Source: Acidobacteriota bacterium (GTDB lineage Bacteria > Acidobacteriota > Blastocatellia > Pyrinomonadales > Pyrinomonadaceae). From it: DNA of 35,189 bases. The translations under genes were made by a program, and so were the position numbers. Positions 7,460 through 15,168 of this stretch are shown here, piece after piece. The first letter of the stretch is position 1, and the number at the start of each line of letters is the position of its first letter. Below the pieces are notes generated by a model. That model saw only the letters and a program-made list of their open reading frames with translations, made no database searches and was not told the DNA's origin. Location: the NCBI GenBank assembly GCA_021323895.1, contig JAJPKD010000192.1:1-35189 (forward strand), in the 5' to 3' direction.

Positions 7460-7493
7460 GTTGATATGTAGCCAGACCAAGCGATACCTTGAC

Positions 7494-7543
7494 GACCGCT
7501 AGGCGCGTAAATACTGGCTCATAGGGTTTCGTCAGACTAGGTG
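7494..7543. repeat. 50-bp direct repeat, copy A
   Basis: It begins GACCGCTAGG and contains CTGGCTCATA and GTTTCGTCAGACT. It matches copy B (7626-7675) at 41 of 50 positions without gaps by my hand alignment. No inverted ends or transposase are nearby. Confidence 0.5.
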
Positions 7544-7625
7544 GTACCCTCTGCAACGTTCTTAAAATCCGTTGCCAATCTCATCTCTTGAGCTGACACT
7601 CACAGAGCGCCACGAATGAAAGCCT

Positions 7626-7675
7626 GACCGCTAGACACGTAAACACTGGCTCAATTCGTTTCGTCAGACTGTGTG
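7626..7675. repeat. 50-bp direct repeat, copy B
   Basis: It begins GACCGCTAGA and contains CTGGCTCAAT and GTTTCGTCAGACT; it is the partner of copy A, 132 bp away. Short inverted flanks (CTCACA before, TGTGAG after) surround this copy. It lies about 260 bp from the tRNA-Leu gene but does not resemble it. Confidence 0.5.
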
Positions 7676-7931
7676 AGCGTGCGCCACTGAATGACAAAAA
7701 CACTAACTGTAAAACTAAAGCCTTTCGCGAAGTCAGAATTTTGTACGTCCGATGTGACTCCACAAAACTACCTGCAAGATAATTCTTGTGTTGCGAGATT
7801 TATTTCTTGAATTAGTGCCGACGGGCGGAATCGACAAAAAAAGCTAAAACACTCGAAATACGGCGTTGACGACTAATACACTTAGTACGCGAAGTGTGCG
7901 ATAAGGCTGTAAGTCCTGCAAATAAAGGATT

Positions 7932-8013
7932 TGCCGAAGGGGGGACTCGAACCCCCACGAGTTACCTCACACGCCCCTCAAACGTGCGCGTCTACCAGTT
8001 CCGCCACTTCGGC
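7932..8013 (-). tRNA. tRNA-Leu (anticodon GAG)
   Basis: The minus strand starts GCCGAAGTGGCGGAACTGG and ends CTTCGGC plus discriminator A. The acceptor stem GCCGAAG/CTTCGGC pairs over all 7 bp. The anticodon arm is CACGT-TTGAGGG-GCGTG, giving anticodon GAG, and a long variable arm typical of class II tRNAs follows. The T arm has GGGTTCGAGTCCC. The 3' CCA is not encoded. It lies 78 nt downstream of secG on the same strand and may share its transcript. Confidence 0.95.
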
Positions 8014-8091
8014 TCGTTCGGGAAGGATTGTCAAAGACGATGCGATCGGGTTACTACCGTTCGCGGGTGAGACAGCGTCAATTCACGATCG

Positions 8092-8475
8092 CTACTTACT
8101 CTTTGAGGGCGCCGGCGAAGGTTTCGTAGATGCCGCCGGTGCTGGAGTAGCTGCTGCTGACTGAGTTGCTTGCGGAGTCGGAGCAGGTGTCGGCGTCGCC
8201 GCCAGAGTCTGCGGCGGCTCGCCCGCTTGCAGGACCGAACTCGTGCCGTTGATGAACGGCAGTGACAAGCAAAGAGCAATCAACATGAACGCGGCCGCTG
8301 CTCCGATCGTGATCTTAGAGAGCAGCGTCTGGGTTCCGCGCGGACCGAACGCCGTACTCGAAACCGAACTTGAAAACAACGCGCCGGCGTCTGCTTTGCC
8401 GGGCTGCAGCAGGACACACAAAATTAAGACAACACAAGAAAGAACGAACAGTCCGTAAAAAATGTAAGCCAACAT
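8092..8475 (-). CDS. secG: Preprotein translocase subunit SecG
   Basis: A 127-residue inner-membrane protein that assists SecYE/SecA-driven export. The core is typical: a first membrane helix (residues 3-23, YIFYGLFVLSCVVLILCVLLQ), the loop GKADAGALFSSSVSSTAFGPRG, and a second helix (about 52-74). The C-terminal 45 residues are an Ala/Pro/Thr/Gln-rich tail ending KSK, an extension seen in SecG of several phyla and probably disordered. ATG 8473-8475 has no Shine-Dalgarno sequence; it directly abuts the tandem-repeat array that fills the gap to tpiA. The order tpiA-secG is common in bacteria and supports the call. It is the last protein gene before tRNA-Leu. Confidence 0.93.
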   Translation of the reverse strand: MLAYIFYGLFVLSCVVLILCVLLQPGKADAGALFSSSVSSTAFGPRGTQTLLSKITIGAAAAFMLIALCLSLPFINGTSSVLQAGEPPQTLAATPTPAPTPQATQSAAATPAPAASTKPSPAPSKSK

Positions 8476-8476
8476 A

Positions 8477-8545
8477 TTCGTGAATAGTGAATCGTCAGTC
8501 GTGAATAGAAGTGGCCGGCTTTCTATTTACGATTTACGATTCACG
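8477..8545. repeat. Inverted heptamer array between tpiA and secG
   Basis: Left half: TCGTGAA TAGTGAA TCGTCAG TCGTGAA TAG. A spacer of about 14 nt follows, then the complement CTA TTTACGA TTTACGA TTCACG. The 7-nt period and inverted pairing allow a long hairpin. The array runs from the tpiA stop codon, which lies inside its CGTGAAT unit, to 2 nt before the secG ATG. Confidence 0.7.
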
Positions 8546-9302
8546 TCCTTTCGTAATTAACGATCTTCGCGAAAATTTCTGCGTTCAGGCTCGCTCCGCC
8601 AACTAATGCTCCATCGATATCCGTTTGCTTCATCAATCCAGCAACATTGTCAGGCTTGACCGAGCCGCCGTAGAGGATTCGCAATGCGTCAGCCGCTGCT
8701 TGAGAATGCCTTTCCGCGAAAACGCGCCGGATAAACGCGTGCATTTCCTGCGCTTGCTCCGGCGTCGCTGTACGTCCCGTACCGATGGCCCAAACAGGCT
8801 CGTAAGCAACGATGATACGGGCCAGATCCAAGGCTGTCAACCCGCTCAAACTGCCGATAATCTGCTCTTTTACCACGTCGAGGGCCTTGCCTGCGTCGCG
8901 TTGATCGAGGGTCTCGCCGACACAAACGATCGCAATCAAACCAGCGGCGAGAGCTGCGTGAGTCTTCTTCGCGACAATCTGATCTGTCTCAAGAAAATAT
9001 TGTCGTCGTTCCGAGTGCCCGACAATCACATGCGAACATCCCGCATCATGAATCATAAAGGCGGCGACCTCGCCGGTGAACGCGCCTTCGCTGCGTTCAG
9101 TCGCACAGTCCTGCGCGGACACTCTGATATTGGATCCTTCGAGCCTATCCGCGACGCTCTTTAGCGCCGTGAACACCGGCGCGATTATTACTTCGCAATG
9201 ATTCGCGTTAGCTACGAGAGGCTTAAGAGCGAGCGCCGTGGCGACTGAGTCGCCGACGGTCTTATACATTTTCCAGTTTCCTGCAATTACGGGTTTACGC
9301 AT
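8541..9302 (-). CDS. tpiA: Triose-phosphate isomerase
   Basis: A 253-residue cytosolic TIM-barrel enzyme interconverting dihydroxyacetone phosphate and glyceraldehyde-3-phosphate. All catalytic parts are present: Lys11 in GNWKMYK, His96 in VIVGHSERR, Glu168 in [12 protein letters not shown] with the mobile loop after it, and the phosphate-binding [12 protein letters not shown]. Length is normal. The start at ATG 9300-9302 has no strong ribosome-binding site. The gene follows gap and pgk in the usual order, but a BrnT-type toxin-antitoxin pair lies between pgk and tpiA. Its TGA falls within the heptamer array preceding secG. Confidence 0.97.
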   Translation of the reverse strand: MRKPVIAGNWKMYKTVGDSVATALALKPLVANANHCEVIIAPVFTALKSVADRLEGSNIRVSAQDCATERSEGAFTGEVAAFMIHDAGCSHVIVGHSERRQYFLETDQIVAKKTHAALAAGLIAIVCVGETLDQRDAGKALDVVKEQIIGSLSGLTALDLARIIVAYEPVWAIGTGRTATPEQAQEMHAFIRRVFAERHSQAAADALRILYGGSVKPDNVAGLMKQTDIDGALVGGASLNAEIFAKIVNYERT

Positions 9303-9334
9303 AGATTGTCAGCCCGGGAATGCTACGAGGTTCT

Positions 9335-9544
9335 TCAGGCGCTACGTCGTTTTCTGGTTTGTCGCGGGCGATCACTTGAGGCAGTCAACACACGTGCCCG
9401 TCGTTTCCCAACTTCTGGATTCGTTCCCCAACCGCGACCCCGAGCTACGAGTTCCAGCTGAGCCACGTCAAGATCATCAAGTGGGTCGATCTGATCTAAT
9501 TCAGACCGCTTCTCCACTTTCTTCTTTGTAGAGTTCCGTCTCAT
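9335..9544 (-). CDS. Candidate antitoxin partner of BrnT (atypical), 69 aa
   Basis: The frame overlaps the 3' end of the BrnT gene by 44 nt, the usual toxin-first arrangement in which BrnA follows. The N-terminus MRRNSTKKKVEKRSELDQIDPLDDLDV recalls the basic start and acidic Asp-rich segment of CopG/BrnA-like antitoxins. The expected ribbon-helix-helix sequence is not clear, however. The second half is basic (RGRGWGTNPEVGKRRARVL and RPRQTRKRRSA), which could bind DNA or may be out-of-frame sequence after decay. I checked the other two frames across 9340-9440 and found no better antitoxin ending. ATG 9542-9544 has no visible ribosome-binding site, so coupling to brnT translation is likely if it is expressed. 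Confidence 0.45.
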   Translation of the reverse strand: MRRNSTKKKVEKRSELDQIDPLDDLDVAQLELVARGRGWGTNPEVGKRRARVLTASSDRPRQTRKRRSA

Positions 9545-9806
9545 AACGATTCGATTTCCGGGCGCTGATTATTCGCGTGCGCCTACGCTCAGTGAAGGCG
9601 ACTGTCAGCAGCCGATTTCTATCCGACACCCCAATAATAACATAGCAGTCCTCTCGGGCTGAGTGTTTGAGATCTTTGTAAGCGAAGTAGAATGGATCGT
9701 CGAATACAGTGACGGCTTCGTCGAATGTTATTTTGTGCTTGGCAAGATTCGCCCAAGCTTTCTCTTGATCCCACTCAAACGTGCCATGGGTAACATTGCG
9801 TGCCAT
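9501..9806 (-). CDS. brnT: BrnT-family ribonuclease toxin
   Basis: A 101-residue protein matching the BrnT (RelE-fold) pattern from end to end: FEWDQEKAWANLAKHKITFDEA, VFDDPFYF, a GVSDRNRLLTVAFTERR core and RIISARKSNRYETELYKEE at the end. Members cleave RNA and are neutralised by a BrnA antitoxin encoded downstream, which also represses the pair. The start at ATG 9804-9806 is 13 nt after the pgk stop and lacks a clear ribosome-binding site, so it may be read from the glycolytic transcript. An insertion of a toxin module between pgk and tpiA is unusual; codon use looks like that of the neighbours apart from a slightly more AT-rich 5' end. Confidence 0.85.
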   Translation of the reverse strand: MARNVTHGTFEWDQEKAWANLAKHKITFDEAVTVFDDPFYFAYKDLKHSAREDCYVIIGVSDRNRLLTVAFTERRRTRIISARKSNRYETELYKEESGEAV

Positions 9807-9819
9807 TTATTGTGAGAAA

Positions 9820-11031
9820 TTACTTTTCTGTCAGTGTCGCCACTCCCGGCAATTCGTCTCCGGCCAAAAATTCCAGCGTCGCGCCGCCGCCGGTTGAAAT
9901 GTGAGTGATGCGATCGGCGACGCCTGCCTCGGTGACTGCTGCAACTGAATCTCCACCGCCGACGATCACAGTCGCGCCGCGATCCGCCGCGTCGGCCACG
10001 GCGCGAGCAATCCCAATTGTGCCTTCATTAAATGGCGGTTCTTCGAAGACACCCATCGGGCCATTCCAGATGATTGTCTTTGCGTCGGACAGAGCATTCG
10101 CGAAATGGCTGACCGTCTCGGCGCCAATGTCCATTCCGGCGTGACCGGCGTTGGTGAATTCGACCGGGATGGTTTTCGCCATGACCTTGTCGCCCTTGAT
10201 GGGCTCATAGCTATCGACCACCTGATGATCAGTTGGCAACAACAGTTCGACTCCCGCCTCTTTGCAGCGCGCCTGGACTTGCCGGGCGGTATCGAGCATC
10301 TCGTTTTCGACGAGCGACTTTCCGACTGTGAAGCCTTCCGCTTTCAGAAACGTATAGGCCATCGCGCCGCCAATCAGGAGTTTGTCAACTTTGCGATCGA
10401 TGAGCGCGTTGATTACCGGAATCTTGTCTGAAACTTTTGCGCCGCCAAGAATTGCCGCGAAAGGATGTTCCGGATGGGTGATGACTCGTCCGAGATATTC
10501 AAGCTCTTTTTCCATCAACAACCCTGCGGCTGCCTGCTTCACGAACTTCGTAATCCCCGCAGTCGAGGCATGTGCCCGATGTGCGGCGCCGAAGGCATCG
10601 TTCACATAAAGCCCATCGCACAGTGACGCTAGTTGCTGTGCGAAGGCGTCAACGTTCTTCTCTTCTTCGGGATGGAAGCGCAGGTTCTCGAGCAAGAGAA
10701 CTTCGCCATCTTCCAACAATTCGGTCATGCGCTGAACGTCTTCGCCAACGCAATCATCAGCAAACGCCACCGGTTTGCCGAGCAGGTTAGAGAGGTGTTC
10801 AGCGACCGGCCGCAAACTATACTTATCTACGCGCTGGCCTTTCGGGCGTCCGAGATGCGAGGCGAGAATCACCCGCGCTCCTTGTTCGGCTGCGTAATTG
10901 ATTGTCGGGAGTGCGGCGCGAATGCGCGTGTCATCCGCAACTTTGCCGTCCTTGATGGGAACATTGAAATCGACGCGGATGAAGACGCGTTTGCTGGAAA
11001 GATCGAGATCGCGAATGGATAACTTTTGCAT
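9820..11031 (-). CDS. pgk: Phosphoglycerate kinase
   Basis: A 403-residue monomeric glycolytic enzyme transferring phosphate from 1,3-bisphosphoglycerate to ADP. The N-terminal substrate domain has [19 protein letters not shown] (residues 19-37) and SHLGRPKG. The nucleotide domain has [23 protein letters not shown] and GGGDSVAAV, followed by [13 protein letters not shown]. Length is usual. The ATG at 11029-11031 is itself the last part of the repeat unit ATCGGCAATG, and no Shine-Dalgarno sequence precedes it. Translation may rely on the array or on upstream gap translation. It is second in the gap-pgk-tpiA-secG operon. Confidence 0.97.
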   Translation of the reverse strand: MQKLSIRDLDLSSKRVFIRVDFNVPIKDGKVADDTRIRAALPTINYAAEQGARVILASHLGRPKGQRVDKYSLRPVAEHLSNLLGKPVAFADDCVGEDVQRMTELLEDGEVLLLENLRFHPEEEKNVDAFAQQLASLCDGLYVNDAFGAAHRAHASTAGITKFVKQAAAGLLMEKELEYLGRVITHPEHPFAAILGGAKVSDKIPVINALIDRKVDKLLIGGAMAYTFLKAEGFTVGKSLVENEMLDTARQVQARCKEAGVELLLPTDHQVVDSYEPIKGDKVMAKTIPVEFTNAGHAGMDIGAETVSHFANALSDAKTIIWNGPMGVFEEPPFNEGTIGIARAVADAADRGATVIVGGGDSVAAVTEAGVADRITHISTGGGATLEFLAGDELPGVATLTEK

Positions 11032-11110
11032 TGCCGATCGCCGATTGCCAATTGCCGATTAAGAGGATCACCGCTTCAGATCGGCAATCGCAAATCGACA
11101 TTTGGCAATG
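11029..11110. repeat. Inverted heptamer array between gap and pgk
   Basis: Left: TGCCGAT CGCCGAT TGCCAAT TGCCGAT. A roughly 20-nt spacer follows, then ATCGGCA ATCGCAA ATCGACA TTTGGCA. The halves are reverse complements with 7-nt steps. It fills the gap from 2 nt after the gap TAG to the pgk ATG, which forms part of the last unit. Confidence 0.72.
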
Positions 11111-11112
11111 CT

Positions 11113-12120
11113 CTAGAGTCCTTTTCCCGCGATGAACTTGATCAGGTCGCGCACACGGCACGAGTAACCCCGCTCGTTGTCGTACCAGGAGAGAATCTTG
11201 ATCATGCTGCCGTCGAGCACTTTCGTATATTCGGCGTCAACGATCGAAGAATTCGAATTCTGCTTGAAATCTGAAGATACGAGCGGCTCCTCCGCGAAAC
11301 CGAGAATCCCCTGAAGCTCCTCGTTCGCAGCATCCTTCAAGGCTTTGTTCACTTCTTCAGTCGTGGTCTGTTTCTCGACATCGATGACCACATCGACAAG
11401 CGAAACATTTGGCGTCGGCACACGCACGCTGATGCCGTCGAACTTTCCTTTCAATTCAGGCAGCACCAGCGCAACGGCTTTGGCCGCTCCGGTCGAAGTC
11501 GGAATCATGTTCAAAGCCGCGGCCCGCGCGCGCCGCAAATCCTTGTGCGGCAAGTCGAGCAACTGCTGATCGTTGGTGTACGAGTGAATCGTGGTCATCT
11601 GTGCGCGACGTATGCCGAAATTTTCATGAATCACCTTTGCCACCGGCGCCAGGCAGTTCGTGGTGCAGGACGCATTCGAGATGACGTGGTGCGCTGCTGG
11701 ATCGTATTTCTCTTCATTGACACCCAGCACGATGGTTATGTCTTCGTTCTTGGCCGGCGCCGAGATGATGACTTTCTTGACTCTGCCGCGCAGATGCTTC
11801 TTCGCGTCTTCGGCTTTGGTAAAGCGCCCCGTCGATTCGATGACGATCTCCGCACCCACCGATTCCCAGGGAATCAACGCCGGATCACGCTCCGAAAAAA
11901 CCTGGAACTCTTCGCCTTCGACGGTAATGCCGTTCTCTGAAGCCTTGATGTCATGGTGCAGATTGCCCAGGACCGAATCGTACTTGAGCAGATGCGCCAG
12001 TGTTTTCGTGTCGGTAATATCGTTCACCGCGACGAAATCGATGTCACTGTCGCCGAGCGCCGTACGAAAAATATTCCTGCCGATACGACCGAAGCCGTTG
12101 ATGCCAACTTTCACCGCCAT
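11113..12120 (-). CDS. gap: Glyceraldehyde-3-phosphate dehydrogenase (type I, phosphorylating)
   Basis: A 335-residue NAD-dependent glycolytic enzyme. The Rossmann start VKVGINGFGRIGRNIFR (residues 4-20) and the adenosine-binding VNDITD (32-37) are intact. Catalytic Cys152 lies in SNASCTTNCLAP, and His179 in TTIHSYTNDQ. The phosphate-binding PTSTGAAKAV and the C-terminal SWYDNERGYSCR match the family. The start at ATG 12118-12120 has GGAGG about 10 nt upstream. A good sigma-70-type promoter (12211-12239) lies about 85-120 nt upstream, so gap leads the operon with pgk, the brnT pair, tpiA and secG. Confidence 0.97.
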   Translation of the reverse strand: MAVKVGINGFGRIGRNIFRTALGDSDIDFVAVNDITDTKTLAHLLKYDSVLGNLHHDIKASENGITVEGEEFQVFSERDPALIPWESVGAEIVIESTGRFTKAEDAKKHLRGRVKKVIISAPAKNEDITIVLGVNEEKYDPAAHHVISNASCTTNCLAPVAKVIHENFGIRRAQMTTIHSYTNDQQLLDLPHKDLRRARAAALNMIPTSTGAAKAVALVLPELKGKFDGISVRVPTPNVSLVDVVIDVEKQTTTEEVNKALKDAANEELQGILGFAEEPLVSSDFKQNSNSSIVDAEYTKVLDGSMIKILSWYDNERGYSCRVRDLIKFIAGKGL

Positions 12121-12210
12121 TAATGCTGACCTCCTCTGAGATGATCACACACGTACACCGCGGCAGTCGCTGAAGCTTTGTCTGAAACGGTGTTGCTTTG
12201 AAGAAATTGC

Positions 12211-12239
12211 AAGATAATGCTCACTCACCGCAGTGTCAA
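12211..12239 (-). promoter_or_regulatory. Sigma-70-type promoter of the gap-pgk-tpiA-secG operon
   Basis: The minus strand carries TTGACA (12234-12239), a 17-nt spacer and TATCTT (12211-12216). The predicted start near 12204 gives a leader of about 84 nt with a strong GGAGG before gap. The region is divergent with the plus-strand tolC-like operon. Confidence 0.7.
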
Positions 12240-12248
12240 GCTAGCGAT

Positions 12249-12277
12249 TTGTTAAGCTTTTTGAAACCGCGTAGAGT
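12249..12277 (+). promoter_or_regulatory. Weak candidate promoter of the tolC-like operon
   Basis: The plus strand has TTGTTA and TAGAGT at 17-nt spacing, each matching 4 of 6 consensus positions. It lies about 100 nt before the ATG at 12378. It is the best match I found in the divergent gap, but it is not strong. Confidence 0.3.
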
Positions 12278-12377
12278 TGCGTGACGTAGTACGCTATGAC
12301 CTGGCGCTCTCTGTCTGTTCGCAGCTCGCGGCGCCACCGTCAATTTCCCCGATAGTTTTTTTAGAGGAGCACTCTCG

Positions 12378-14291
12378 ATGTCGAATCAGCTTACTCGTAC
12401 GTTTACGAGATTGTTTGTCGCGATAATTTTTGTGGTCGCGCTTTCCATTGCTGTCGTGGCGCAAACGCCGAACCCGACTCCGGTCAATCCGGCAACTCAG
12501 CCGCCGGGCCAACAGGTTCCGCCGGCAACGGCGCCGCCCGGAGCGCAGGCTTCGCCGACGCCCATTGTCGCGCCAACGCCGATTACCCCGATCATCATTC
12601 AGGAGCCAAACTTTCCCGAGATTAAGCCGCAACCGCTGCCGCCGATGCCGGATCTAACTCGCGTCGGCGTGCTCAGCAGCAACACCACGCCGCTCTCAAT
12701 GAACGATGCGATTCGGCTGGCGCTTCAAAATAATAACGACATCGAAGTTGCACGCGATGATGTGCGAATCAGCGAGCAAACGCTGCGCGCGCTTTACGGT
12801 GTGTACGAGCCGATCTTCAGCGTCACGCCCCAGTACATCCATAACATCACGCCGCAGCAGAGTTCGCTCGGCGGTTCCGGCAGCACCGGCAAAACGACCA
12901 CGACGATCTTCAACTGGAATCCATCCGTAACGAAGTCGTTCGAAAAGGGTGGTGGCACGTACACGGTTACGTTCTCGAACAGCCGGACGAACACGAGCAA
13001 TACGTTCAACCTAATCAATCCTTATTACTCGTCAAACCTGTCGCTGCAAATCAATCAGCCGCTGCTGCGCAACCGATCGATCGATAGCAATCGACACGGA
13101 ATTCGCGTGCAGAAAAAACGGCTCGAGCAAAGCGATTCTGATTTTCGACAGCGAACGATCCAAATCATTTCGCAGGTCCAGGCAGCTTACTGGAATCTTG
13201 TGTTCGCCTTAAAGAACCAGCAGAACCAGCTCGACAGTCTGAATGTCGCGCGGCAGAACATGCGAAACATTGAGATAGAGATCGGAGCCGGCGCTAAAGC
13301 CCCACTCGATCGCGCGCAAGTGCAAACCGACATCGCCTCGCGCGAAGCGAATCTCTACATCGCCACGCAACAGGTTTCGGTGGCCGAGAATACTTTGAAG
13401 CAACTGATGCTGAAGGATCCTTCGTCGCCAGAGTGGTCAGCGCAGTTGACGCCGACCGATCGGCCGTCTTTCGATCTGTCACCGGTAAACCTGACCGCGG
13501 CACTGGACGACGCGCACAAGAACCGACCCGAGCTGCGCCGGCTGAACCTGCAACGGGACATTAACTCGGTCGATCTTCAATTCTATAAGAATCAGACATT
13601 GCCCCAGGTTGATATTCAATCGACCGTCGCGACCACGGGCTTGGCCGGAACACAACTCGGCACGCCCGCGGGCACACTCGTGCCACTGATTTCGGGAAAC
13701 CCGGCGACAAGCTCGAGCGCGTTTCTGCTATCTCAAATTCAGGCTCTCAGAACCGCCGCAGGCCTGCCCCTGGCCACGGTTCCGAACGTTGCGACCAGCG
13801 GCGTCGCGCCTTATTTGATCGGCGGTTACGGGAAAGACCTGACGAACCTTTTCGGCTTTGGCACGCGCAATATGACGGTCGGTGTCGCAATTTCCTTCCC
13901 GTTTCACAACAAGACTGCAGAAGCGAATCTGGCGAGCGCGCGCATTCAACGCGAACAGCTCGACGCGTCCTTTCGATCGCAGGATCAAGCAATCGAATCG
14001 GACGTGCGTAATGCAGCACAGTCGGTGGACACAGCCCAGAAGCGCGTGGTCGCGTCACGTGCCGCCCGTGAAAGCGCTGAAGCGCAGTTGGCTGGCGAGC
14101 AGAAGCTTTACGAAGTTGGCCGCTCAACGACGTTCTTGCTGCTGCAACGCCAGCAGGAACTGACGGCCGCGCGCACGAACGAGTTGCAGGCGCAGACGGA
14201 TTACAACAAAGCGCTCGCCGATCTCCAGCGCGCCACCGGCTCGACGCTGCGCGCAAACAACGTCGAGGTCAACAATCCGACGAAGCCTTAG
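12378..14291 (+). CDS. TolC-family outer-membrane efflux protein
   Basis: A 637-residue outer-membrane channel component, probably of a multidrug or type I secretion system. It has a signal peptide (residues 1-29, ending SIAVVAQ). A Pro/Thr/Gln-rich linker (30-90) ends in PDLTRVGV, which is long for the family. Two OEP repeats follow. The first has LSMNDAIRLALQNNNDIEVARDDVRISEQTL and a beta segment YTVTFSNSRTNTSN...LQINQPLLRNRSI. The second has SQVQAAYWNLVFA, RDINSVDLQFYKNQTLPQVDIQS and VGVAISFPFHNKTAEANLASARIQREQ. The coiled-coil hairpin ends EVGRSTTFLLLQRQQELTAARTNELQAQTDYNKALADLQRATG. The start has AGAGGAG 9 nt upstream. No pump or adaptor gene is adjacent; the next gene is a glycosyltransferase across a repeat array. 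Confidence 0.92.
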   Translation: MSNQLTRTFTRLFVAIIFVVALSIAVVAQTPNPTPVNPATQPPGQQVPPATAPPGAQASPTPIVAPTPITPIIIQEPNFPEIKPQPLPPMPDLTRVGVLSSNTTPLSMNDAIRLALQNNNDIEVARDDVRISEQTLRALYGVYEPIFSVTPQYIHNITPQQSSLGGSGSTGKTTTTIFNWNPSVTKSFEKGGGTYTVTFSNSRTNTSNTFNLINPYYSSNLSLQINQPLLRNRSIDSNRHGIRVQKKRLEQSDSDFRQRTIQIISQVQAAYWNLVFALKNQQNQLDSLNVARQNMRNIEIEIGAGAKAPLDRAQVQTDIASREANLYIATQQVSVAENTLKQLMLKDPSSPEWSAQLTPTDRPSFDLSPVNLTAALDDAHKNRPELRRLNLQRDINSVDLQFYKNQTLPQVDIQSTVATTGLAGTQLGTPAGTLVPLISGNPATSSSAFLLSQIQALRTAAGLPLATVPNVATSGVAPYLIGGYGKDLTNLFGFGTRNMTVGVAISFPFHNKTAEANLASARIQREQLDASFRSQDQAIESDVRNAAQSVDTAQKRVVASRAARESAEAQLAGEQKLYEVGRSTTFLLLQRQQELTAARTNELQAQTDYNKALADLQRATGSTLRANNVEVNNPTKP

Positions 14292-14393
14292 AACATTGTC
14301 GATTGACGATTGCCGATTGCCGATTCAGTCCGTATATACTCAGCTTTGCGAACTACGAACTAATTGGCAATTGGCAATCGGCATTTGGCAATG
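14292..14393. repeat. Inverted heptamer array between tolC-like gene and glycosyltransferase
   Basis: Left: GATTGAC GATTGCC GATTGCC GATT. Right: TTGGCAA TTGGCAA TCGGCAT TTGGCAA TG, the inverted counterpart. The central 35 nt include GAACTAC GAACTAA, another pair of 7-nt units. The array spans from the base after the tolC stop to the next ATG (14391-14393), which is part of its final unit. Confidence 0.72.
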
Positions 14394-15152
14394 AAGCTTA
14401 CCGCTACCATCATCGCCTTCAACGAAGCCGAAAACATTCGCGCCGCCTGCGAGTCGGTCACCTGGGCAGATGAAATCCTAGTCGTTGATTCCGAATCAAC
14501 CGACAAAACCCGCGAAATCGCAGAGGATTGCGGTGTGCGTGTGATCGTCAATCCCTGGCCCGGCTTCTCTAAACAAAAACAGTTCGCGGTTGATGCTGCC
14601 TCGCATGACTGGATTTTCAGTTTGGATGCCGATGAACGCGTTTCCCCTGAATTGAGATCGTCAATTGACAAGTTGCGTGAGTCTGATGAATCGCAACTCG
14701 CTGACGGATATCGCATCGCCCGCCGCGCTTTTTATATGGGTCGCTGGATCAAAGGTGGCGGCTGGTATCCGGACTATCAACTGCGTATGTTCAATCGCCA
14801 ACGCGGGCGTTGGGGCGACCGCGTGATTCATGAATCAGTCGTCATGGACGGAGGCGCGCGAGTCGAGATACTGCCGGGCGATCTGCTTCATTATTCGATG
14901 CGCGACCCCGATCATCATCGCCGGATGATCGATGAGCGCTATGCGCCGCTGGGGGCGCAGCAGATGCTCAAGGACGGCAAGCGTACGTCTTCCCTGCAAA
15001 TGGCGACAGCCGGTCCGCTCGCTTTCATCCGCAGCTTCATTCTGAAGGGCGGCTTTCGCGACGCAAGCGCAGGCTTGACAATCGCGAAGCTCGCCGCGCG
15101 TCACGCTTCGCTGAAGCACAAGTTGCTGCGGGAACTTCAAAACGAGCGATGA
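14391..15152 (+). CDS. Family 2 glycosyltransferase (lipopolysaccharide-core / WaaE-KdtX type)
   Basis: A 253-residue cytosolic or membrane-associated glycosyltransferase with a GT-A fold: KLTATIIAFNEAENI at the N-terminus, ADEILVVDSESTDKT (26-40), and the metal-binding DxD in SLDADERV (Asp79, Asp81). The C-terminal pattern MGRWIKGGGWYPDYQLRMFNR and RVIHESVV is typical of the WaaE/KdtX group that adds a sugar to the inner LPS core or a related acceptor. The start at ATG 14391 is chosen because the family begins MKLTATI; a frame open upstream runs into repeat sequence. No Shine-Dalgarno sequence is present and the ATG lies within the repeat. Sixteen nt separate it from the prepilin peptidase gene. 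Confidence 0.88.
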   Translation: MKLTATIIAFNEAENIRAACESVTWADEILVVDSESTDKTREIAEDCGVRVIVNPWPGFSKQKQFAVDAASHDWIFSLDADERVSPELRSSIDKLRESDESQLADGYRIARRAFYMGRWIKGGGWYPDYQLRMFNRQRGRWGDRVIHESVVMDGGARVEILPGDLLHYSMRDPDHHRRMIDERYAPLGAQQMLKDGKRTSSLQMATAGPLAFIRSFILKGGFRDASAGLTIAKLAARHASLKHKLLRELQNER

Positions 15153-15168
15153 CCACCGCCGTGTTACA

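Larger units (their letters stand above)
7460..7931. other. Noncoding stretch with a degenerate direct repeat
   Basis: No gene is supported here. Two minus-strand open frames (7230-7556 and 7581-7763) lack ribosome-binding sites; their only similarity to each other comes from the direct repeat described separately. The right part (7760-7930) is AT-rich and featureless apart from a weak hairpin just beyond the tRNA 3' end. Confidence 0.4.

Noticed and set aside
7230-7763. Two minus-strand open frames with a shared SLTK..EPVFT..LAV segment
   Set aside because: The shared segment is only the translation of the 50-bp direct repeat. The first frame is antisense to the zinc-ribbon gene, and neither has a ribosome-binding site.
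7932-8013. tRNA-Leu considered as an integration site for a mobile island to its left
   Set aside because: No duplicated tRNA 3' end, integrase or phage gene was found within 3 kb on that side.
12294-12632. Arg-rich open frame antisense to the start of the tolC-like gene
   Set aside because: It is a shadow of the Pro/Thr-rich coding sequence on the other strand, without a ribosome-binding site or homology.
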